Positions 7,845-12,202 of a DNA stretch of 12,202 bases are shown here, in pieces; the first letter of the stretch is position 1, and each line of letters opens with the position of its first letter. The notes under the pieces were generated by a model. That model did not search any database and had not been told where the DNA came from. It saw nothing but the letters and a program-made list of their open reading frames with translations. Both the position numbers and the translations under genes were made by a program. Origin of the DNA: Fragilaria radians (taxonomy: Eukaryota > Bacillariophyta > Fragilariophyceae > Fragilariales > Fragilariaceae). The DNA lies in contig CAAAJI010000161.1 of assembly GCA_900642245.1 (NCBI GenBank), positions 101,331 to 113,532 of the forward strand. Reading direction: 5' to 3'.

Positions 7845-8864
7845 AAGAGGCATTTCAATATTCCTTTATCTTATAAAGCATTGCAAACGGGCAGTGTAAA
7901 TGCTGTAAGTGTATTAAAAAAATGAAGGCAAGCTTTAAAGTCTTTGGGGAAATATTAGAAATCATCAAATTTAATCAAATTTGTAGAATCAATACAAATG
8001 CCCGAAACAAAGATTTAGACGCATCAGCGCGATCTTAATCTATGATGGTACATACAGATTATCCACGACATATTGCCACCACTAACAACAAGAGTAAATG
8101 CTCTTGTATGTTAATTAATTGCTGTTGAAAATGAAGCATGGAAATGAGTATTCCAAAGTAAATTTCATTGGGGTTCGAATTTCCGGGACCAAGAACTACG
8201 TAAGGATACACCTATATTGAAACAAGTCCAACACACGTTTTGACTAAAGAATCACTGAAAGGCAGCGTTAAATTGTGCTGGACAAAAAAATGATTTATCT
8301 TTGGAAACTATGAAAATTTTATTGATTGATTGTAAAAATAAAAGTGCAAACCAAATTTTATGTTGAAGTCATCCTGGTATCTCTCAACCTTAAAAATTGG
8401 ATGATTCCTTCCCAAGATGTATGCCAGCTTTTCACAAAATGTGGCATTCATATAGTTAGGGTTTGTCATTAATGTGACCACTTGGTCAACAGCAAGAAAA
8501 AGAATGCAAACAACCTATACTGTTTTTTTAATCCTCAAATACATCAATTCAACAAAATCAACATCAACATGAGACTCATGTGTTGATGGAGATAGCTCAG
8601 ACCAATCATTCATTGTAATTGTCAATGAGATATCCCTTTGTGGTGTAAGGTCCTGTCTATATAAAAAGTTTAAGATTCCTATCTGACATGTTTCGATTGC
8701 AAATTGTATCTTGCCTAATTTTGGGATGTGAAGCAGATGAAATCAAAATATTAAGGAAGAAACTTTCCATTGTTGCCAAACATTGTGACCGAATATCATA
8801 TGACCTACATTCTATTGCACTCTAAAAACTATCCAGTATCACCCATTTTTCATTTTCACGATTC
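7845..8864. other. AT-rich intergenic stretch with weak open frames only
   Basis: There is no confident gene. On the minus strand, 8311-8742 is one frame of 144 codons broken by a single TAG at 8515-8517. On the plus strand, 8688-8825 is a 45-residue ATG-started ORF (MFRLQIVSCLILGCEADEI...). The two overlap and neither shows a known motif. Two small inverted repeats are present: ACAAGAG/CTCTTGT at 8088-8107, and an imperfect palindrome at 8562-8588. Confidence 0.45.
8562..8588. repeat. Imperfect palindrome with 8-bp outer arms
   Basis: The outer arms CATCAACA (8562-8569) and TGTTGATG (8581-8588) are exact reverse complements. The centre ATGAG-A-CTCAT is itself a near-perfect palindrome. The structure lies in a non-genic region, and its role is unknown. 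Confidence 0.45.
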
Positions 8865-10157
8865 TTACGGTTTATTTTCTGAAGATGTATCATTCGCAGG
8901 TATGGTTTGCATAGGTAAGTCATTCACGGATTTCAAGGCTCGTTCCAAGAGTCCGGCATCACTTGGATTTTTCACTTGGAACAAGTAGGATATTGCCGCA
9001 CCATCACGTGATCCTACTGTCATCCATTGAACATGATGATCCGATGGACGAGTAATCTTGGATTGAGGATGAACCCAACTATTGAGAATAACCTTAGTCC
9101 CCTGTCCTCCCGCGGCAGTTTCTCGTCGTTGTACGACCCTTAATTTTTGACACGAAGAAGTGGAGGGAGAGGACGACGACGTTTGCAAAAAGCGTAAGGG
9201 TCCCTTACCAAGTTCACTCCAACGAAGTGTGGACGACACTTCTAGGGAGGATTTAGACGATGTCGTTGTTGACATATTATTTTCGGAACTTGTAGACTCT
9301 GTTGAGCTGGGAACTAGTTGAAACGATTTGACACGCATTTCCAAAATTACATCATAACCTTCTTCTCCATTGGATATCTCCACCTCCGAAGGTAACCATG
9401 GTGCTGCTGGGACTGTTTCATTCTCTTCTTGATTAGCGTCGTTTTGTGCTGTTCCCTCCTCGGATCCCTTGGATGTTGTTGTTGTGAATGCCGAACCGAG
9501 TATAGAAGTCCTGGAGGCACCAAAGATACTTGTCGTCGAAGGTGACGTACTAAAGAGAGATTTTCCATTCGTTGACGTGGCACCCAAGGTAGCGAATCCA
9601 CTCCCCGTTGTTGTTGCACTTGCTGCGGCAAGGGATCCAAATCCAAATCCTGCGGTTGTTGATGTTGTTTCTGTTGTGGAAGATGGTATGGACGAAGATA
9701 GACTGGAAAATCCTCCCGTAGTAGAAAATCCTTGAAGAGCATTTGCAAAAGGATTGGTATTTTTAGGGGTTGTATCCTTTTCTATGGAAGAAGAAGTTGT
9801 CGAATCAAGGACCGAAGTTGGCAGAGAACTGTCATTGTTGCTTTCCGTGGTGGGTGCATGTTCTGGTCGTTTGATTTTGAATATTTTTCGTTTGGACAGG
9901 GTTTCAGCATCCGCCTTGGGAAATGATCCTCTAGGTTCTGCCTTTACTTCATCTCGTGTTGTTTCATCTTCACCGTCATCGTCTACTGGGTCATCTTTGG
10001 TCAATTGTCGATCGGCGGTTCTCTTCTTTTTTTCAACCACAGCATTGGGGGGTATGGATGATGCAGTATCAGAATCTGTTGAAGGCTTCGTTACTTCTTC
10101 CTTAGAATCTGTTATTGCATCCTTTTGCAAAGAGGCGGATGGCTCATCGTTCGACAT
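8865..10157 (-). CDS. NUP50/Nup2-type nucleoporin with RanBD
   Basis: One exon encodes 430 residues. Residues 43-98 (KKKRTADRQLTKDD, then an acidic run, then GSFPKADAETLSKRKIFKIKR) match the N-terminal importin-alpha-binding region of NUP50/Nup2. Residues about 135-225 are a Ser/Thr-rich FG-type region with GFSTTGGF, GFGFGS, SGFATLG and SIFGAS. Residues about 266-413 form a Ran-binding domain: EEGYDVILEMRVKSFQL, LRWSELGKGPLRFLQ, LRVVQRRE, VILNSWVHP and YLFQVKNPSDAGLLERAL. The family works on the nuclear-basket side of the pore, binding RanGTP and displacing cargo from importin-alpha. Two Ser-rich insertions (about 283-310 and 326-336) lengthen loops of the RanBD. The gene is divergent to the phosphatase gene, with 261 bp between their start codons. 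Confidence 0.9.
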   Translation of the reverse strand: MSNDEPSASLQKDAITDSKEEVTKPSTDSDTASSIPPNAVVEKKKRTADRQLTKDDPVDDDGEDETTRDEVKAEPRGSFPKADAETLSKRKIFKIKRPEHAPTTESNNDSSLPTSVLDSTTSSSIEKDTTPKNTNPFANALQGFSTTGGFSSLSSSIPSSTTETTSTTAGFGFGSLAAASATTTGSGFATLGATSTNGKSLFSTSPSTTSIFGASRTSILGSAFTTTTSKGSEEGTAQNDANQEENETVPAAPWLPSEVEISNGEEGYDVILEMRVKSFQLVPSSTESTSSENNMSTTTSSKSSLEVSSTLRWSELGKGPLRFLQTSSSSPSTSSCQKLRVVQRRETAAGGQGTKVILNSWVHPQSKITRPSDHHVQWMTVGSRDGAAISYLFQVKNPSDAGLLERALKSVNDLPMQTIPANDTSSENKP

Positions 10158-10324
10158 GACAGGGATCCAATGGTGCGAAAGAGAAGTGTATGAGTATAGG
10201 TTTTCAAATCAACAGTGCCAGTGTCATACTGACAACTTCCAGTACAGTACAAGGTTTCTCGTCTGTAAATTGTTATTGTCAGTGTCCTTAGGAAAAACTC
10301 CAAATATATATTGTCTGTGTAACT

Positions 10325-10354
10325 ACGTCACTCCACTCTCTCTCGTTCACGTCA
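10325..10354 (+). promoter_or_regulatory. Pair of ACGTCA motifs (bZIP/CRE-like) upstream of the phosphatase
   Basis: ACGTCA occurs at 10325-10330 and again at 10349-10354, 24 bp apart and 65-94 bp upstream of the phosphatase ATG. In Phaeodactylum, TGACGT/ACGTCA elements act as CO2/cAMP-responsive elements bound by bZIP factors in the promoter of a plastid carbonic anhydrase. Similar function here is inferred from sequence only. The same hexamer occurs elsewhere in the window, so the pairing and position are the evidence. Confidence 0.35.
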
Positions 10355-10389
10355 TGCAATTCTCTCGAGTCGGAAAAATGTTTTGATAT

Positions 10390-10399
10390 TGTGCGCACA
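10390..10399. repeat. Perfect 10-bp palindrome TGTGCGCACA
   Basis: TGTGCGCACA is its own reverse complement and ends 20 bases before the phosphatase ATG. It could be a site for a dimeric DNA-binding protein or part of the 5' UTR. No factor can be named. Confidence 0.35.
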
Positions 10400-10418
10400 T
10401 AAAATATATATTCGTACC

Positions 10419-11720
10419 ATGAAATTTTCTGCCACGGTTGTTGCAACGACACTATTAAGTTTGGCTTCCAAGGTATCTGGATTTGCTGGACTTCCTTCAC
10501 ATTCCATGATAGCACGAAATGCCGGATCCATGGTCCATTCTCGACCATTCAGTTCCACAACGACTGCTCTTCAGGCAAATGTTCTTAAATTGACCGATGC
10601 CAAGTCTCAAATCTTGGACAAAACAGATGTCTTCATTTTTGATTGTGATGGTGTTATTTGGAGGGTATGTATATTTATATCATCTGTTTGGAAGTTGTTG
10701 TTTCTTATCGTTATACTTAATCTCATGTTTTCGATCATCATTTTTTCTCTTCCTCAAAACAATCTAATGTTCATACAGGGAGATTCCTTAATACCTGGTG
10801 TCAAGGAAACATTGGCCAAATTACGACAATTGGGTAAGAAAATGTTCTTTGTTACCAACAATTCTACAAAATCTCGTAAGGGGTACAAATCCAAATTTGA
10901 TTCTCTTGGATTGGACATTCCCGCCGAAGAAATTTTTAGTTCCAGCTTTGCCGCTGCCGCCTATTTGGAACAAACCAACTTTCGTTCGACTGGGAAGAAG
11001 GTATATATCGTCGGTGAAGTGGGTATCTGTGAAGAACTTGATTTAATCCAAGTTCCCTGGATTGGTGGTCCTGCCGATGCGGGGAAGCAACCCAACATGG
11101 CCTCGGGGGGATTTGTCGAACATGATCATAATGTTGGTGCTGTCATTGTTGGCTTTGATCGGTATATTAATTATTACAAAATTCAATATGCACAACTCTG
11201 TATCAATGAAAATCCTGGTTGTGAATTCATTGCTACCAATCTAGATGCTGTGACACATTTAACCGATGCGCAAGAATGGGCTGGCAACGGCAGTATGGCT
11301 GGGGCTATTCAGGGATGTACCGGGCGAAAGCCCACTGTCGTGGGGAAACCATCACCACTGATGATTGATTATCTCTGTACCAAGTTGGGACTTGCCCGAT
11401 CACGTATCTGTATGGTTGGAGATCGACTCGATACCGATGTCCTATTTGGAACAGACAATGGTCTTCAATCGCTCCTGGTACTAAGTGGAGTGACCTCGGA
11501 GGCTAAGTTGCTCAGTCCTGATAATACCATCACTCCAGATTACTATGCAGATACGATTAATGACTTCTTCCAATCATCTGGTAGTGGAGTACCAGGATTT
11601 TCAGGATTTGGGCATGCAGTCGGAGCAACAGCGTCGTCATCGACCGCCGCTGCAACCACTTCTGAAACCACATCTTCTGCTGTTCCTGGCTTTTCAGGAT
11701 TTGGACATGCATTGAAATAA
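10419..11720 (+). CDS. Plastid-targeted phosphoglycolate phosphatase-like HAD enzyme
   Basis: Exons 10419-10664 and 10779-11720 encode 395 residues. Residues 1-21 form a signal peptide (hydrophobic VVATTLLSLAS). It ends in VSG, followed by Phe22 (FAGLPS), close to the ASAFAP-type site of heterokont plastid proteins; a Ser/Arg-rich transit segment follows. The HAD subfamily IIA core is complete. Motif I is FDCDGVIWRGD (Asp75, Asp77), motif II is FFVTNNSTKS (Thr108), motif III is VVGKPSP (Lys272) and motif IV is MVGDRLDTD (Asp297, Asp302). The family hydrolyses 2-phosphoglycolate made by Rubisco oxygenation, the first step of photorespiration. A related p-nitrophenyl- or pyridoxal-phosphatase activity is possible. 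The C-terminus carries an unusual Ala/Ser/Thr-rich tail with VPGFSGFGHA repeated at residues 353-362 and 384-393. I chose the ATG at 10419 because it gives the signal peptide. Confidence 0.9.
   Translation: MKFSATVVATTLLSLASKVSGFAGLPSHSMIARNAGSMVHSRPFSSTTTALQANVLKLTDAKSQILDKTDVFIFDCDGVIWRVCIFISSVWKLLFLIVILNLMFSIIIFSLPQNNLMFIQGDSLIPGVKETLAKLRQLGKKMFFVTNNSTKSRKGYKSKFDSLGLDIPAEEIFSSSFAAAAYLEQTNFRSTGKKVYIVGEVGICEELDLIQVPWIGGPADAGKQPNMASGGFVEHDHNVGAVIVGFDRYINYYKIQYAQLCINENPGCEFIATNLDAVTHLTDAQEWAGNGSMAGAIQGCTGRKPTVVGKPSPLMIDYLCTKLGLARSRICMVGDRLDTDVLFGTDNGLQSLLVLSGVTSEAKLLSPDNTITPDYYADTINDFFQSSGSGVPGFSGFGHAVGATASSSTAAATTSETTSSAVPGFSGFGHALK
10665..10778 (+). other. Intron (114 nt), in-phase and without stop codons
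   Basis: The donor is GTATGT and the acceptor CATACAG, and removal joins DCDGVIWR to GDSLIPG as in other phosphoglycolate phosphatases. The length is 38 codons, phase 0, and no stop is present in the coding frame. The unspliced frame would insert a strongly hydrophobic segment (WKLLFLIVILNLMFSIIIF) just after the catalytic motif. Confidence 0.85.
11589..11711 (+). repeat. Two in-frame copies of a 30-bp coding repeat
   Basis: The copies at 11589-11618 and 11682-11711 both encode VPGFSGFGHA. They differ at a few synonymous positions and are 93 bp apart, with an Ala/Ser/Thr-rich spacer. The second copy is followed by LK and the stop. Confidence 0.9.
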
Positions 11721-11761
11721 ACTATGGGATCTTGATATTCTCTCACAATGATGTATAATTT

Positions 11762-11822
11762 ATTAGACCAACAAAGGTTAAAACGTCCTAAAGTGTGTTA
11801 TGACACTAATCCTTGGTCTAAT
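11762..11822. repeat. Inverted repeat between two convergent genes
   Basis: ATTAGACCAA (11762-11771) and TTGGTCTAAT (11813-11822) are exact 10-bp reverse complements. Inside them AGTGT (11792-11796) and ACACT (11803-11807) form a second inverted pair. The element lies in the 203-bp gap between the 3' ends of the phosphatase and oxygenase genes, so it could affect 3' end formation of either transcript. A tiny foldback or MITE remnant is another reading. Confidence 0.5.
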
Positions 11823-11923
11823 CAGACTTTCTATACCAATCACAATGTATGTGTAATGATTTTGATTGACTCGTCCAGGTAGATATGTATATATTTACAT
11901 TCGATTTTTGGTAGAGAACAATT

Positions 11924-12202
11924 TTATGGAAAATGATACAAATCCTCCCAGGGCGGCTTGTTCTTGTCACGTAACTCGGGATGCATTAGTTCCTCCAGAG
12001 TTAGGGACGCATTTTCTAAGCCATAACCTATACTCCCTTCATTGCCTGGATAACGAACTTTAGGATGTAGGAACGATACATAAAATAGTGCTCTTGAATT
12101 GTCTAGAGTATGTGATGGAGGAGAAGTATTGGCAGTTCCACAATGTAATACACGAGAATCAAACAGGATACAACTTCCCTTTGGTACATATCCCACCACA
12201 TT
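11924..12202 (-). CDS. Phytanoyl-CoA dioxygenase-like protein, C-terminal part (cut by window edge)
   Basis: The frame is open to the right edge. The only apparent start is a GTG at 12199, which is not a eukaryotic start and is preceded by an in-frame AAT, so the gene's N-terminal part lies outside. The visible 92 codons read VPKGSCILFDSRVLHCGTAN, then an Arg in SRALFYVSFLHP, then a tail with LTLEELMHPELRDK. The LHCG histidine fits the distal metal ligand and the downstream Arg fits the 2-oxoglutarate-binding residue of the PhyH family of Fe(II)/2-oxoglutarate oxygenases. The HxD half of the iron site is not in the window, and the substrate cannot be inferred. The stop is TAA at 11924-11926. 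The gene is convergent with the phosphatase gene. Confidence 0.78.
   Translation of the reverse strand, partial: NVVGYVPKGSCILFDSRVLHCGTANTSPPSHTLDNSRALFYVSFLHPKVRYPGNEGSIGYGLENASLTLEELMHPELRDKNKPPWEDLYHFP

Larger units (their letters stand above)
10158..10418. promoter_or_regulatory. Divergent promoter region between NUP50-like and phosphatase genes
   Basis: Both start codons face away from this 261-bp gap, so it must hold the 5' ends of both genes. A CT-rich tract (about 10328-10345) and AT-rich TATATA-type stretches (about 10302-10312 and 10401-10410) are visible. Neither sits at a position that allows a firm TATA-box call without a mapped transcription start. Confidence 0.6.

Noticed and set aside
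9347..9748. Minus-strand open frame with Gln-rich translation
   Set aside because: It is another frame of the NUP50-like gene; the Gln-rich content comes from Ser/Thr/Ala repeats read out of frame.
9754..10386. Plus-strand open frame of 210 codons opposite the NUP50-like gene
   Set aside because: It starts with TTG and is antisense to the low-complexity N-terminus. The minus strand has clear NUP50 motifs, so this is a shadow of Ser/Thr-rich coding sequence.
10112..10558. Minus-strand frames over the divergent promoter and phosphatase start
   Set aside because: They overlap the well-supported signal peptide exon and the start of the NUP50-like gene and show no motif.
12197..12199. GTG as the start of the oxygenase-like gene
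   Set aside because: Eukaryotic nuclear genes start at ATG, and the frame continues upstream to the window edge. The fragment is truncated, not short.
1..12202. CRISPR arrays, rRNA or tRNA genes, bacterial operon signals
   Set aside because: I saw no regularly spaced repeats, cloverleaf-like sequence or rRNA motifs. Introns and protein families mark this as eukaryotic nuclear DNA.

Overview
This window looks like nuclear DNA from a diatom or a close relative. The coding islands are intron-poor and lie in AT-rich spacers. One enzyme carries a bipartite heterokont-type plastid leader, in which a signal peptide ends just before a phenylalanine. Two of its genes have short GT-AG introns, one gene matches a diatom-type protein family, and a decayed Ty1/copia retrotransposon is present. 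I cannot name the species from the sequence.

From left to right: (1) Bases 1-487 hold no recognisable gene. (2) Bases 508-1526 (+) hold a two-exon gene of a diatom-type family whose biochemical role I do not know. Its intron (952-1100) must be removed to join the RRGLE half to the N-terminal half. (3) Bases 1527-2519 are AT-rich with no gene. (4) Bases 2520-5355 (-) are a Ty1/copia gag-pol fossil in domain order gag, protease, GAG-pre-integrase/integrase, reverse transcriptase, RNase H. It has stops, frameshifts, internal deletions, a mutated protease active site and an internal tandem duplication in the RT domain. I see no LTRs. (5) Bases 5356-6157 hold no recognisable gene. (6) Bases 6158-7345 (-) encode a membrane-anchored CAP10/GT90 glycosyltransferase. 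(7) Bases 7346-8864 hold one possible small exon or ORF and several weak open frames. (8) Bases 8865-10157 (-) encode a NUP50/Nup2-type nucleoporin. (9) A 261-bp divergent intergenic region contains two ACGTCA motifs and a perfect palindrome. (10) Bases 10419-11720 (+) encode a plastid-targeted 2-phosphoglycolate phosphatase-like HAD enzyme with one 114-nt intron and a repeat-bearing C-terminal tail. (11) Bases 11924-12202 (-) are the C-terminal part of a phytanoyl-CoA dioxygenase-like protein that continues beyond the right edge.

The genes do not form a pathway. The window mixes ordinary housekeeping genes (nuclear pore, photorespiration, protein or glycan glycosylation, 2-oxoglutarate oxygenase) with one dead transposon. 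I found no convincing new multi-gene system. The observations most worth checking are the paired CO2/cAMP-element-like motifs upstream of the phosphatase, its duplicated C-terminal motif, its stopless hydrophobic intron, and the tandem duplication inside the retrotransposon RT.
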